NCBI GenBank assembly: GCA_963765075.1
Contig: CAVXVA010000007.1
Location: 62,001 to 126,000 of the forward strand
DNA length: 64,000 nt
Direction: 5' to 3'
Origin: JAENVU01 sp963765075
Lineage (GTDB): Bacteria > Actinomycetota > Acidimicrobiia > IMCC26256 > JAENVU01
A program made the position numbers and the translations under genes. Under the pieces are notes generated by a model. It made no database searches and was not told the DNA's origin. It was given only the letters and a program-made list of their open reading frames with translations. Every line of letters begins with the position of its first letter. Positions within the stretch are counted from its first letter, which is position 1. Shown piece after piece: positions 34,188-42,499 of the stretch.

Positions 34188-34939
34188 CGGCGGAGCATCC
34201 TACCGATCAGGATCGATCCCTCGTAGAACACGAGCATCGGCGCCGCCAAGAAGAACAGGGAGTAGGGATCCTGGCTCGGCGTGATGATGGCGGCGAAGAG
34301 GAAGATCCCGACGATGGCGTAGCGGCGGGCGTGCTGGAGGTGTTCGACCGTGATCACCCGAGCGATCAGGAGAAAGACCAGGACGACCGGGAATTCGAAG
34401 CTCAACCCGAACGCCACGATCATCAGCGAGACCAGCGAGATGTACTTCTCCGACGTGTAACTCGCGGTCTGGGACGGTCCGCCGACCTCGATGAGGAACT
34501 TCAGTGCCGGTTCGAGGGTGAGAAACGCGACGAGTGCACCGAGACCGAACAGCACGATGGCCGAGACGACGAACGGAATCGCGTACTTCTTCTCGTTGGA
34601 GTTGAGCCCGGGCGTGACGAACCGCCAGAGCTGGTAGAGCCAGATCGGTAGCGCCAGGACGATGCCGCCGTAGGTGGCGACCTTCAATCGGACGACGAAG
34701 CCGTCGACGGGACCCAGTACGAGGAGGGTCGCCTTGCCGTCCTTGGACGCGGTTTTGTAGTACTCGACGAGGAACTCGATGATCTGGTTCGAATAGAGGA
34801 AGGCGACGATGGCGCCGACGAGGACGGCCGTCAGTGAGATGAAGATCCGGTTGCGGAGTTCGCCGAGATGATCGAGCATCGCCATCTGGGCGTCGGGCGT
34901 GCGTTTCGGCTTCCGCCGTCGACGTCGGAGTGCGACCAT
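34184..34939 (-). CDS. tatC: Twin-arginine translocase subunit TatC
   Basis: 251 aa with six membrane helices. Signature segments: DHLGELRNRIF near the start, FVTPGLNSNEKKYAIPF, and FGLSFEFPVVLVFL. TatC binds the RR signal peptide and forms the translocon with TatA. Transcribed after tatA (6 bp gap) and before the small membrane protein and helY. Confidence 0.95.
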   Translation of the reverse strand: MVALRRRRRKPKRTPDAQMAMLDHLGELRNRIFISLTAVLVGAIVAFLYSNQIIEFLVEYYKTASKDGKATLLVLGPVDGFVVRLKVATYGGIVLALPIWLYQLWRFVTPGLNSNEKKYAIPFVVSAIVLFGLGALVAFLTLEPALKFLIEVGGPSQTASYTSEKYISLVSLMIVAFGLSFEFPVVLVFLLIARVITVEHLQHARRYAIVGIFLFAAIITPSQDPYSLFFLAAPMLVFYEGSILIGRMLRR

Positions 34940-34945
34940 GTCGAG

Positions 34946-35254
34946 CTAGGCCCGCGGCGCGCGGAACTTCGAAGGTGCCGGTACGCCCGGTGCCGGGCGC
35001 GGATCGGCGCCACCCGCGGTGAGTTCGGCCGTGGCCGACGCGGGGCCGACCGGTGTCGAGGGAATCGTCGTCGGTGGGCTGTCGTCCGTGTGCATGATGT
35101 CGTTCATCTCGTCCCGGATGGTGTCCTGGAGCTTGCGCAGCTCGCGGAGACCACGCCCGACCTGCCGACCGACCTCGGGGAGCCGCTTCGGTCCGAAGAC
35201 CAGGAGCGCCACCACCATGACCACCACGAGTTCGAGGGGGCCCAGGCTTGGCAT
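34946..35254 (-). CDS. tatA: Sec-independent translocase TatA/TatB
   Basis: 102 aa. The N-terminal helix GPLELVVVMVVALLVFGPKRLPEVGRQVG (given here as helix residues 4-20, the FGPKRLPE hinge and the amphipathic helix after it) is diagnostic. Tail Pro/Ala/Thr-rich. AAGGAG lies 5 nt before the ATG. Only one TatA-like gene is in the window; its helix lacks a clear Glu to separate TatA from TatB. Confidence 0.92.
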   Translation of the reverse strand: MPSLGPLELVVVMVVALLVFGPKRLPEVGRQVGRGLRELRKLQDTIRDEMNDIMHTDDSPPTTIPSTPVGPASATAELTAGGADPRPAPGVPAPSKFRAPRA

Positions 35255-35293
35255 CGGACTCCTTCGGGCTCGTCGGTATCGGGGCCGTTCAGG

Positions 35294-35533
35294 CTACCGC
35301 TGGTACGGATCGGGTCCGGCGTCCGACAGGCGTTCGAGCCGTTCGGCCAGCCGGCACCGGTCGTTGCGCACCTCGACGACGAGGGGCACGAGCGTGCGCT
35401 CGCTCCGGTCGAAGGCACGGAACAGCAGGTCGATTTCACCACGAAGCCTCGCGGAGATCACCATGAGGAGCGTCACGCCCACGAGCCCAACGCACAGGGA
35501 CATACTCAAAATGGCGATCGCCGAGGACGACAT
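35294..35533 (-). CDS. Small membrane protein with coiled cytoplasmic tail
   Basis: 79 aa. One membrane helix at residues 4-27 and then a charged helix (RLRGEIDLLFRAFDRSERT, RCRLAERLERL) of coiled-coil type. A TAGCGT box 8 nt before the ATG supports expression. It lies just upstream of tatA on the same strand. Function unknown. Confidence 0.5.
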   Translation of the reverse strand: MSSSAIAILSMSLCVGLVGVTLLMVISARLRGEIDLLFRAFDRSERTLVPLVVEVRNDRCRLAERLERLSDAGPDPYQR

Positions 35534-35541
35534 GGTTCGTG

Positions 35542-35547
35542 ACGCTA
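35542..35547 (-). promoter_or_regulatory. -10 hexamer TAGCGT upstream of the small membrane protein and tat genes
   Basis: On the - strand TAGCGT, 8 nt, ATG 35533. It may drive the tatA-tatC-helY operon as well. Confidence 0.4.
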
Positions 35548-35563
35548 GCGCCGTCGGTGCCGA

Positions 35564-35905
35564 CTAGTTCGGCATCGAGCGACGAACCAGGTCCTCGAGG
35601 TCGGCGAACCAGTCGTCGCGCTCGAGCGTCAAGTGGAAGTCGAGCAGGTCGTCGGGTTGCAGGGTCGGACCCGTACGCGGCTCCGAGAGTTCGGCGGGAA
35701 GTCGCCAGACCTCCATCCGCACGCCGGATGACACGAGCAGGTCCACGATGCGCTTGCTCGCGCCCTTCGCGACGGCCACCGCGCACGATGGACACCGGAA
35801 GGTGTAGGACCCGCTCTCGTCGTCGGAGCAGACGCGAACGACCAGGTCATTCGCCTTCAGCTGCACGTCGCCGCAGGTAGGACAGTTTGCTCGGATTGTC
35901 GTCAC
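35564..35905 (-). CDS. Small two-CxxC zinc-binding protein
   Basis: 113 aa from GTG 35905, chosen for AAGGGG 8 nt upstream. CPTCGD at residues 8-13 and CPSC near residue 40 likely bind one zinc. The middle KANDLVVRVCSDDESGSYTFRCPSC resembles a small beta ribbon. The C-terminal half is acidic (LQPDDLLDFHLTLERDDWFADLEDL). No family name is known to me. Divergent from the glycerophosphodiesterase gene. Confidence 0.6.
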   Translation of the reverse strand: MTTIRANCPTCGDVQLKANDLVVRVCSDDESGSYTFRCPSCAVAVAKGASKRIVDLLVSSGVRMEVWRLPAELSEPRTGPTLQPDDLLDFHLTLERDDWFADLEDLVRRSMPN

Positions 35906-36013
35906 GCTCGAAGGCCCCTTGTGAACTCCTGACGCTGAAGCCATCGGCAGGGTTCCGAGGTGGCTTGAGGTTCGAATCGACACACCGGCGACCGAGCGAG
36001 CACGATCGCGGCC

Positions 36014-36718
36014 GTGGTCATCGCTTTCGCTCACCGCGGCGCCCGTTCGGAGCGGCCCGAGAACACCCTGGCGGCGTTTCATCGGGCCCGGGAACTGGGC
36101 GCAAACGGCTTGGAATCAGACGCCTGGTTGGCCGCCGACGGGGAGGTCGTGCTGGTGCACGACGCCTCGTTCCGACGTGGGCTGCGCAAGGTCCGGGTGG
36201 CCGAGCACACTGCCGCCGAGCTGGCCGAGTTCGACGTGCCCCGGCTCGCGGATCTCTACGAGCAGTGCGGTACCGACTTCGACCTGTCGGTCGATGCCAA
36301 GCAGCCGGAAGTCATCGGCCCGATGGCCGACGTCGCCCGGGCCGCCGGCGACGGGGCCGCGGCCCGATTGTGGATCTGTTCGCCGGACCTCGACGTGCTC
36401 CGATCACAACGCGAGGCGCTGGCCGATGTGCGCTTGGTGCACTCCCCCGGGTTCCGCGGTGTCGCACCGGTGGCGTTCGAACGGCACGCCTCCGACCTGG
36501 CCGACGCGGGGATCGATGCCTTGAACCTGCACCACTCGGACTGGACCCTCGGGACGGTCACGCTGGTCCATCGATTCGGCGTCGCGACGTTCGCGTGGGA
36601 CTGCCAGGAGATGCGTCACTTGTTGGCGACGTTGCGGTACGGGGTCGACGGTGTCTTCTCGGACCGAGTCGACCGCATGCTCGCCGCGATCGGTGAATGG
36701 TCGGGGACCTCGTCCTGA
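36014..36718 (+). CDS. Glycerophosphodiester phosphodiesterase
   Basis: 234 aa TIM barrel of the GDPD family. HRGARSERPENTLAAF at residues 7-22 with catalytic His and metal Glu, LESDAWLAADGEVVLVHD with Asp and second His, then SVDAK. It splits glycerophosphodiesters from phospholipid turnover to glycerol-3-phosphate. No signal peptide, so probably cytoplasmic. One of few + strand genes in this region; converges with lepB (1 bp between). Confidence 0.88.
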   Translation: MVIAFAHRGARSERPENTLAAFHRARELGANGLESDAWLAADGEVVLVHDASFRRGLRKVRVAEHTAAELAEFDVPRLADLYEQCGTDFDLSVDAKQPEVIGPMADVARAAGDGAAARLWICSPDLDVLRSQREALADVRLVHSPGFRGVAPVAFERHASDLADAGIDALNLHHSDWTLGTVTLVHRFGVATFAWDCQEMRHLLATLRYGVDGVFSDRVDRMLAAIGEWSGTSS

Positions 36719-36719
36719 T

Positions 36720-37457
36720 CTAGTCCTCGTCGTCGCGTCTGCGGAACACGAAGAAGACGATGGAACCGACCGCGATCCCGATCGGAATGGCCCAGATCCA
36801 GCCGGGGACGTCGATGCGGTCCAACGGCCAGATGGTGACGAACACCGGCCCGACGAAGAGGTCTTTGTTGGCAGGACCCCAGATGTGTGAGTCGTTGGAG
36901 AGTTGGCGGTTGTCACCCAGCATGAAATACGAGTTGGCGGGGATCTTCACAGCCGCGAACGTTGGGGAGGTCACCCCGGCCGCTAGGTAGGGCTCGTTCA
37001 GGATCGTTCCGTTGATGTAGATGTGGCCGTCGCGTCCCTCGATGGTTTCGCCGGGCAGGCCGACGATGCGCTTCACGAGGTCGTCCATGGCGGTGATGTT
37101 GGCGTTGGGTGGGGTGCGGAAGACGGTGACGTCGCCGCGGGCGGGGTCGCGAAAGTCGTAGGCGAGCTTGTTGACCAGGACCCGGTCGTTGGTCTCGAGT
37201 CGGGGCACCATCGACTCGGACGGAATGTAGAAGGTCTGAAACGCGAGGCCGCGGACGAGCAGGGCGAACAGCACCGCGACGAGGATGATGCCGCCCCATT
37301 CGAGCAAGTTCCGGAGCCGGCCGTCGTTCTCGGCCGCGGGCGTGACCCGCGAGGGAAACTCGGCGCCGACGGCCCGGGGCGGGTCGTGGATCGGCAGGGT
37401 CGCGCTCGGGGGGCCGGTAGGGGTCGGACCGGCGTCATCGGGGTTCACTGGTTGCAT
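36720..37457 (-). CDS. lepB: Signal peptidase I
   Basis: 245 aa. A disordered start, one membrane helix (about residues 54-73), then the catalytic Ser82 in IPSESMVP, Lys129 in VKRIVGLPGE and the box GDNRQLSNDSH. A second hydrophobic stretch near the C-terminus (about 217-237) may be another helix. It cleaves signal peptides of Sec and Tat exported proteins, fitting the nearby tat genes. No -10 box was clear upstream. Confidence 0.93.
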   Translation of the reverse strand: MQPVNPDDAGPTPTGPPSATLPIHDPPRAVGAEFPSRVTPAAENDGRLRNLLEWGGIILVAVLFALLVRGLAFQTFYIPSESMVPRLETNDRVLVNKLAYDFRDPARGDVTVFRTPPNANITAMDDLVKRIVGLPGETIEGRDGHIYINGTILNEPYLAAGVTSPTFAAVKIPANSYFMLGDNRQLSNDSHIWGPANKDLFVGPVFVTIWPLDRIDVPGWIWAIPIGIAVGSIVFFVFRRRDDED

Positions 37458-37547
37458 CCTCGCACGTGGTTGTCGTACGAATCGCCTTTGCGCGCCCCGA
37501 ACGGGTGCCCTGCCCTCAGTTTGTCGGGCGCCGCGCTCAGGAGGTGC

Positions 37548-38474
37548 TCAGGCTCGGTACCGCGTCAGCACCCGTGCGGCCGCGGCGCGGCCGACGGTCT
37601 GCCACTCCGGCGGGTCGACGACTCGCGCCGACGGACCAACCTGCACGAGAATGCGTTCGAGCCAGGCCCGCTCACTCACGGCGATGACCACGCGCTGGTA
37701 GCCGTCGGCGAGGTCTTCCACCGACTCCGACGGGGCACTCTCGGCGACCCAGCTGGCATGCGGTGGGAGTTCCAGCGTGACGCGGGGGTCGCTCGGGCGC
37801 GGGTGGTACACCGCGGCACCGGATCGAGGGGCCACCGGGGTGAAGGTCAGGTCGGTGGCGCGCACCGAGCGGATGCGATCGACCCGGAACATGCGGGGCT
37901 CGCCGCGCAGCACGCAGAAGGCGTCGGTGTACCACTCCCCGAGCGCGAAGAACGGCGGTCCGGGTTCGATGGTCCGAGAGGTCAGCTCGTCCCGCCCGGC
38001 ACTCCAGTAGTCGATGTCGATCCGAACGCCGCCGGCGGCGGCCGCGCGGACCTCGGCCAGGAACGGCGGCGTGGTGAACTCGACGGTGACCCCGCTCACG
38101 CCGAGCGCGTCTTCCAGCTTCTCGATCGCGGTCGCGAGCGGCCCGGCCGGGTCCGACCCGTCGACCGCGAGCAGCGCGCGCCCACCCGCGAGGAGCGACA
38201 GGCCCTCGGCCGGGCTGAGCTGCAACGGTCGGGTGAAGTACGGGGCCAGCCAGAGGTCGACGGTGTCGCCGTCGTAGGTGACGTTGATGTAGTCGCCCGG
38301 TGAGTAGGGCGGGACGCCGACCATCATGATCAGGGCGAGGTCGGCTTCGAGTTGGTCGAGGCTCACGCGGAAACGCTCGGCCACCTCGGTCTTGGCGACG
38401 TCGCGGTGGGTCGCGAGCCACGGGATCATGGCGAGGACCCGTTCGAGCTGTGGTGGCGCGTCGGTGCGACTCAT
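37548..38474 (-). CDS. pafC: WYL-domain regulator PafC
   Basis: 308 aa. N-terminal winged HTH (RVLAMIPWLATHRDVAK and TEVAERFRVSLDQLEADL), then a WYL domain in which the DYWSAGRDELTSRTIEP and GEWYTDAFC segments match the WYL core, and a C-terminal WCX part. PafB and PafC form the PafBC activator of the mycobacterial RecA-independent DNA damage response. ATG 38474 overlaps the pafB stop; the frame is open upstream but inside pafB. Confidence 0.9.
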   Translation of the reverse strand: MSRTDAPPQLERVLAMIPWLATHRDVAKTEVAERFRVSLDQLEADLALIMMVGVPPYSPGDYINVTYDGDTVDLWLAPYFTRPLQLSPAEGLSLLAGGRALLAVDGSDPAGPLATAIEKLEDALGVSGVTVEFTTPPFLAEVRAAAAGGVRIDIDYWSAGRDELTSRTIEPGPPFFALGEWYTDAFCVLRGEPRMFRVDRIRSVRATDLTFTPVAPRSGAAVYHPRPSDPRVTLELPPHASWVAESAPSESVEDLADGYQRVVIAVSERAWLERILVQVGPSARVVDPPEWQTVGRAAAARVLTRYRA

Positions 38475-39436
38475 CGGCTCCACGCCTCGAGTTCGTCGAT
38501 GATCAGGGTGCGCGCCGCCGGCGGTTCGATGATCTCGACGTGATCGAGGAACCCGAGGACCAGGTTGACGAGCGCCCGGAGTTCGACGGCTCGCACCGTG
38601 ACCGTGGTGCCGTCGGCACCGTGGTGCAGCACTGCGCCCGGGCCGACGGCATCGGCGAAGGCCGCCTCGAACCCGGGATCGACCCGGATCACGACCTCGA
38701 TCGCTCGCCCTTCGCCGTAGTCCCAGGGTCGATCTTCGAGGTAGGAGTCGGCGCGGAAGTCGTCCGGGACGGTGAACGCTTTCGGGGAGCCGGTGGTGAT
38801 CTCGCCGTCGATCCGATCGGCGCGGTAGACCCGCATGGCATCGGCCCCATGGTCGAGACCGACGATGTACCAGTTGCCGAACTTCGAGGTGAGCCCCCAC
38901 GGCTCGAACTCGCGCACCTTCTCCCGATACCAGAACGACACCACGCAGCGGCGGCGCGATGCCTCGAAGAGCGGCGCGAGCACGTCGACGAAGGGAAGTT
39001 CGGCGATGGGCATCGCGCCGGCGCCTTCGAGACCGCCGAGCTTCATCAGTGCGCCCTCGCCGGCCGAACTCCCGAGACCGATGGCGGTCACGGCGACGTG
39101 GAGGGCGGCGAGTTCGTCGTCGGAGAACTCGAGATTGGTGAGGTAGTACTCCTTCGGGTCGACCCGGTACCGGCTCTCACCGTCGTCGGAGCCTTGGAGC
39201 GGGACGCCCATCGCCCGCAGGGTCGCCTTGTCACGCTCGAAGGCTCGCCGGGCGGCGGATGCGCCGGCCGGGTACCCGAGCGTGGGGTTGGTGACGATGT
39301 CCTCCCGGCTCAGGCCGGCACGCGATTCGAGCAAGGCCGCGAGCAGGTTCAGGAGCCGCTCCCGGCGATCAGGGGCGTCCGCGCCGCCGCGTTCGGCGGT
39401 CGCGTCAATCTCCGCTGCCTCGTTGTGCTCCGCCAT
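38471..39436 (-). CDS. pafB: WYL-domain regulator PafB
   Basis: 321 aa. HTH at about residues 24-80 (RRERLLNLLAALLESR, REDIVTN), WYL domain with VVSFWYREKVREFEPWGL and GNWYIVGLDHGADAMRVYRADRI by segments, and a WCX C-terminus. It shares a promoter and overlapping stop/start with pafC, as in M. tuberculosis downstream of pafA. Here a DUF3866 gene separates pafB from pafA. Confidence 0.9.
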   Translation of the reverse strand: MAEHNEAAEIDATAERGGADAPDRRERLLNLLAALLESRAGLSREDIVTNPTLGYPAGASAARRAFERDKATLRAMGVPLQGSDDGESRYRVDPKEYYLTNLEFSDDELAALHVAVTAIGLGSSAGEGALMKLGGLEGAGAMPIAELPFVDVLAPLFEASRRRCVVSFWYREKVREFEPWGLTSKFGNWYIVGLDHGADAMRVYRADRIDGEITTGSPKAFTVPDDFRADSYLEDRPWDYGEGRAIEVVIRVDPGFEAAFADAVGPGAVLHHGADGTTVTVRAVELRALVNLVLGFLDHVEIIEPPAARTLIIDELEAWSR

Positions 39437-39445
39437 GAGGGTTCG

Positions 39446-39451
39446 AGGCTA
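39446..39451 (-). promoter_or_regulatory. -10 hexamer TAGCCT for pafB, overlapping the DUF3866 stop
   Basis: On the - strand TAGCCT begins with the TAG stop of the DUF3866 gene and ends 9 nt before the pafB ATG. Confidence 0.45.
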
Positions 39452-40525
39452 GGGCATGCCCGATCCGAAATCGTTGACGCTCGCGGCGCCGGCGGCCGCC
39501 GCGCACTGGAACAGCACGGGGTCGTCCGCGGCCGGGCGGCCCATCGAGGTGACGTGCAGGTCGGCATCGGCCAGGAGGGCGAGGACATCGGGAATCTCGA
39601 CGGCGGTCACGGTGTGGCGTTGCGTGATGCCCGCCGCGTCGAGTTCGGCGCGGAGCTGGGTTTCGATGGGTTCGCCGACGGCGGGGATCGGGACCTCGAC
39701 CCGGCTGCGAGTCGCGATCGTGAGCGTGGTCAGCGTGTGATGGGAAATGCCCCGGTGGCGGTCGCGACCGTCGGCGAAGGACGCTCGCAGGCAGGCGATC
39801 GGGCGGCCGCCGAGCCCGGTGGTCGCGTCGAGCACTCCCCCGACTTCGATGCCGGTGAAGCCGAGACGGGTGTTGGTGCCGACGATCCCCGGTCCCATCA
39901 CCACGATCGCGACATCGGCGGCGGCCACGTTCCGGGCGATCGCCAGTGCCGAGTAGATCGACACGGCCTCGTATTGGCCACCGAACGCATGACCACAGGT
40001 GATCGTGGCGTCGAGGAAGTTGCCATCCTGCAACCGGGCGACCAAGTCGCTCAGTGCGAGTGGGAGGGCCGCGCCATCGGTCATGACGTAGGCAATGCGC
40101 GCATCCGGCCGGAGATGACGGATCGTGGCTGCCACCGCCGGGAGTTGGCTGTGCAGCGCTGCGGCGACGACCGGCATGCCGTGGATCGTGTCCATGTCGG
40201 AGTGTTCGTCGCCGAGGTGCTCCTCGGTCGAGCCGACGTCGGTCTGCAGGCTCGTGTAGCGGGCCTTCAGGATGTGGCCGGGACCCGGTACGACGTACTC
40301 GGCGCGGGCGAGGTTCCAGTGCACGAAATGCCAGCCACCGGTGCCGAGACCGAGATCGACCGCCGTGGTGTTGACCACGACCGGATCCCCGGGAGCGACC
40401 GGGCCGGTGAGTTGGTCGAGGACGTACGCCTTCTCGGGACCGGAGCCCAGGTCGACCTCGACGCGCTGTAACCCCGGCCGTTCACTGAGGACTCGCACCA
40501 CAGACCCAGATCGAAACGCCGGCAT
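39449..40525 (-). CDS. DUF3866-family protein
   Basis: 358 aa. The conserved GGWHFVHWNL, VPGPGHILKARYTSLQ and VMGPGIVGTNTRLGFTG segments identify the DUF3866 family found in actinobacteria and Firmicutes. Gly-rich loops suggest a nucleotide or phosphate site, but no function is established. It lies between pafA and pafB with its own leaderless promoter, so it may belong to the same stress-linked regulon. Confidence 0.85.
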   Translation of the reverse strand: MPAFRSGSVVRVLSERPGLQRVEVDLGSGPEKAYVLDQLTGPVAPGDPVVVNTTAVDLGLGTGGWHFVHWNLARAEYVVPGPGHILKARYTSLQTDVGSTEEHLGDEHSDMDTIHGMPVVAAALHSQLPAVAATIRHLRPDARIAYVMTDGAALPLALSDLVARLQDGNFLDATITCGHAFGGQYEAVSIYSALAIARNVAAADVAIVVMGPGIVGTNTRLGFTGIEVGGVLDATTGLGGRPIACLRASFADGRDRHRGISHHTLTTLTIATRSRVEVPIPAVGEPIETQLRAELDAAGITQRHTVTAVEIPDVLALLADADLHVTSMGRPAADDPVLFQCAAAAGAASVNDFGSGMP

Positions 40526-40531
40526 CGGGTG

Positions 40532-40537
40532 AACCTA
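40532..40537 (-). promoter_or_regulatory. -10 hexamer TAGGTT for the DUF3866 gene
   Basis: On the - strand TAGGTT, 6 nt (CACCCG), ATG 40525. Confidence 0.45.
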
Positions 40538-40572
40538 CCGCCGTATCCGGTCGCACCGGCAGCGGTCGGCCG

Positions 40573-41934
40573 TCAGAGCGACGCGATCAGGCGCTCGACG
40601 CGCTCGTCCTGGGACTTGAAGGGGTCCTTGCACAGCACCGTGCGTTGGGCCTGGTCGTTGAGCTTCAGGTGAACCCAGTCGACGGTGTAGTCGCGCTTGC
40701 GTTCCTTGGCCCGGGTGATGAAAGCGCCCCGGAGTTTGGCCCGGGTGGTCTGGGGTGGCTGATCCATCGCGAGCTCGATCTCGGGGTCGGTGACCATCCG
40801 GTCGACCTGACCGCGCCGTTCCAAGAGGTAATAGAGCGACCGGGACCGGGTCACGTCGTGGTAGGTGAGGTCGAGGAGGGCGACCCGCGGATGCGTCAGC
40901 GCCAAGTCGTGTCTGTCCCGGTAGGCCTCGATGAGTTGGTGCTTGATCACCCAGTCGACCTCGCGGGTCAACTTGAGCGGATCCGATTCGAGGTGGGTCA
41001 TGACGTGTTCCCACATCTCGAGCGCCCGGGTTTCGAGCGGGCTCAGCGTTCGGCGTTTCGCGAACCGCAGGGCCCGATTCAAGTACTCCGCTTGGATCTC
41101 GACGGCCGAGAGTTCCCGACCGTTGGCCAGGCGCACCCGGCGCCGACACGTGATGTCGTGACTGATCTCGCGGATCGCCCGGATCGGATTCTCCAGCGTG
41201 AGGTCCCGCCACGGTCCCGAGTCTTCTTCCAGCATCCGGAGCATGATCGACATCGTGCCGACCTTGAGGAAGGTCGTGTACTCGCTCATGTTGGAGTCGC
41301 CGACGATCACGTGCAGACGACGGAACCGCTCGGCGTCCGCGTGCGGTTCGTCCCGCGTGTTGATGATCGGCCGCGACCGAGTGGTTGCACTCGACACGCC
41401 TTCCCAGATGTGCTCCGAGCGTTGAGCAATGCAGTACATCGCGCCCCGTGCGGTCTGAAGCACTTTTCCCGCGCCGGCGTAGACCTGGCGGGAGACGAGG
41501 AACGGGATCAGGACATCGGTGAACTTGGCGAAGTCGCCGTCGCGCTCGACGAGGTAGTTCTCGTGGCAGCCGTAGGAGTTGCCGGCGGAGTCGGTGTTGT
41601 TCTTGAACAAGAAGACCTCACCCCGAATGCCTTCCTCGCGCAAACGGGCTTCGGCGGATTGCACCAAGCTTTCGAGGATCCGCTCCCCTGCCTTGTCGTG
41701 CACCACGAGATCGTGGAGCGAATCGCACTCCGGGGTCGCGTACTCGGGATGGCTGCCGACGTCGAGATAGAGCCGGGCGCCGTTCTCGAGGAACACGTTG
41801 CTCGACCGACCCCAGGAGACCACCCGCCGGAACAGGTACCGGGCGACTTCGTCGGGGCTCAGCCGGCGCTGCCCGCGCAACGTGCAGGTGACGCCGTATT
41901 CGTTCTCGATTCCGAAAATCCGCCGTTCCATCAC
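40573..41934 (-). CDS. pafA: Pup-protein ligase PafA
   Basis: 453 aa, the normal length. PafA links the C-terminal Glu of Pup to lysines of target proteins with ATP. Very high similarity to the mycobacterial enzyme is visible in RRIFGIENEYGVTCT, YLFRRVVSWGRSSNVFL, NNTDSAGNSYGCHENYL, TRSRPIINTRDEPHAD and VDWVHLKLNDQAQRTVLCKD (all in order). ATG 41931 is an equally good start giving MERRIFG. It is separated from prcA by 565 bp that hold an unrelated ORF. Confidence 0.97.
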   Translation of the reverse strand: MMERRIFGIENEYGVTCTLRGQRRLSPDEVARYLFRRVVSWGRSSNVFLENGARLYLDVGSHPEYATPECDSLHDLVVHDKAGERILESLVQSAEARLREEGIRGEVFLFKNNTDSAGNSYGCHENYLVERDGDFAKFTDVLIPFLVSRQVYAGAGKVLQTARGAMYCIAQRSEHIWEGVSSATTRSRPIINTRDEPHADAERFRRLHVIVGDSNMSEYTTFLKVGTMSIMLRMLEEDSGPWRDLTLENPIRAIREISHDITCRRRVRLANGRELSAVEIQAEYLNRALRFAKRRTLSPLETRALEMWEHVMTHLESDPLKLTREVDWVIKHQLIEAYRDRHDLALTHPRVALLDLTYHDVTRSRSLYYLLERRGQVDRMVTDPEIELAMDQPPQTTRAKLRGAFITRAKERKRDYTVDWVHLKLNDQAQRTVLCKDPFKSQDERVERLIASL

Positions 41935-41964
41935 GCGCTCCCACTGGTGCGTCGCATCCTGGGG

Positions 41965-41970
41965 AGGCTA
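41965..41970 (-). promoter_or_regulatory. -10 hexamer TAGCCT upstream of pafA
   Basis: On the - strand TAGCCT lies 30 nt before the pafA ATG, giving a short leader and independent expression from prcBA. Confidence 0.4.
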
Positions 41971-42033
41971 TCGGTGCCCTGTGGCGAAGGTTGACCACTG
42001 TTGGGACACCTTCGGGGTCGCGCCCGCCTCTCG

Positions 42034-42477
42034 TCAGGTGCGTGTCGCCTGGGTGGGTGGCAATCGGCCGACCTTTGTACGTTCGTCCACTTCTCGGGTG
42101 GAGCAACGTACGAACGTGAGAGCGCAAGGGACTGTGAGGATCGCTTGCGTGACGAGCGGGATGGTCCGCGGGAAAGCCTTCGATTCCAAGGTACCGAAGA
42201 TTCTGCGTTCACCATCGACCGTGAAGATCCAAGTCCAGACCGTCTCGGATCGCGAGCAGTAGTTGCACGGAAAGTCACCCGTGGTCTGCACGACCCAGAC
42301 GAGGGTCTCGTCAGGAGGCATCTCGACGCCCTGTAGGTCATCACCAGGAGGAACAAGTTGGTAGGTGCCCGAGAAGTACGTTCGTACGACGGTGATCGAG
42401 CTACCGCTTGGTACATCACCGAATCGCTGGGTACGAACCGTCGGATACCGACGGTCAGACCCCAAACGCGGTGGCAA
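42034..42477 (-). CDS. Orphan ORF between prcA and pafA, probably a 5'-truncated foreign gene
   Basis: Open frame of up to 147 codons with TTG as the only possible starts (42477, 42465) and no binding site. The middle part looks like real protein: TYFSGTYQLVPPGDDLQ, MPPDETLVWVVQTTGDFPC, NYCSRSETVWTWIFTVDGE. The pattern V-W-V-V..G-D-F...W-x-F-x-V/D resembles the exterior domain of some secreted actinobacterial proteins, but I cannot name a family. Third codon positions are visibly less GC-rich than in prcA or pafA. Imperfect copies of GTACGTTCG occur in both orientations (42077, 42106, 42377). It breaks the usual prcA-pafA spacing. It may be a remnant of a transferred gene. Confidence 0.4.
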   Translation of the reverse strand: MPPRLGSDRRYPTVRTQRFGDVPSGSSITVVRTYFSGTYQLVPPGDDLQGVEMPPDETLVWVVQTTGDFPCNYCSRSETVWTWIFTVDGERRIFGTLESKAFPRTIPLVTQAILTVPCALTFVRCSTREVDERTKVGRLPPTQATRT

Positions 42478-42499
42478 GGCTGGAGATCCTCGGGTGTGG

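Noticed and set aside
38450..40471. A 673-codon + strand frame opposite pafB and DUF3866
   Set aside because: Shadow; biased Gly/Asp/Arg/Val composition and no recognisable domain.
42077..42111. Imperfect hairpin (14-bp arms, 2-nt mismatch) as a terminator of the orphan ORF
   Set aside because: It lies inside the reading frame, 40 bp before its stop, so a terminator role does not fit unless the ORF is not real.
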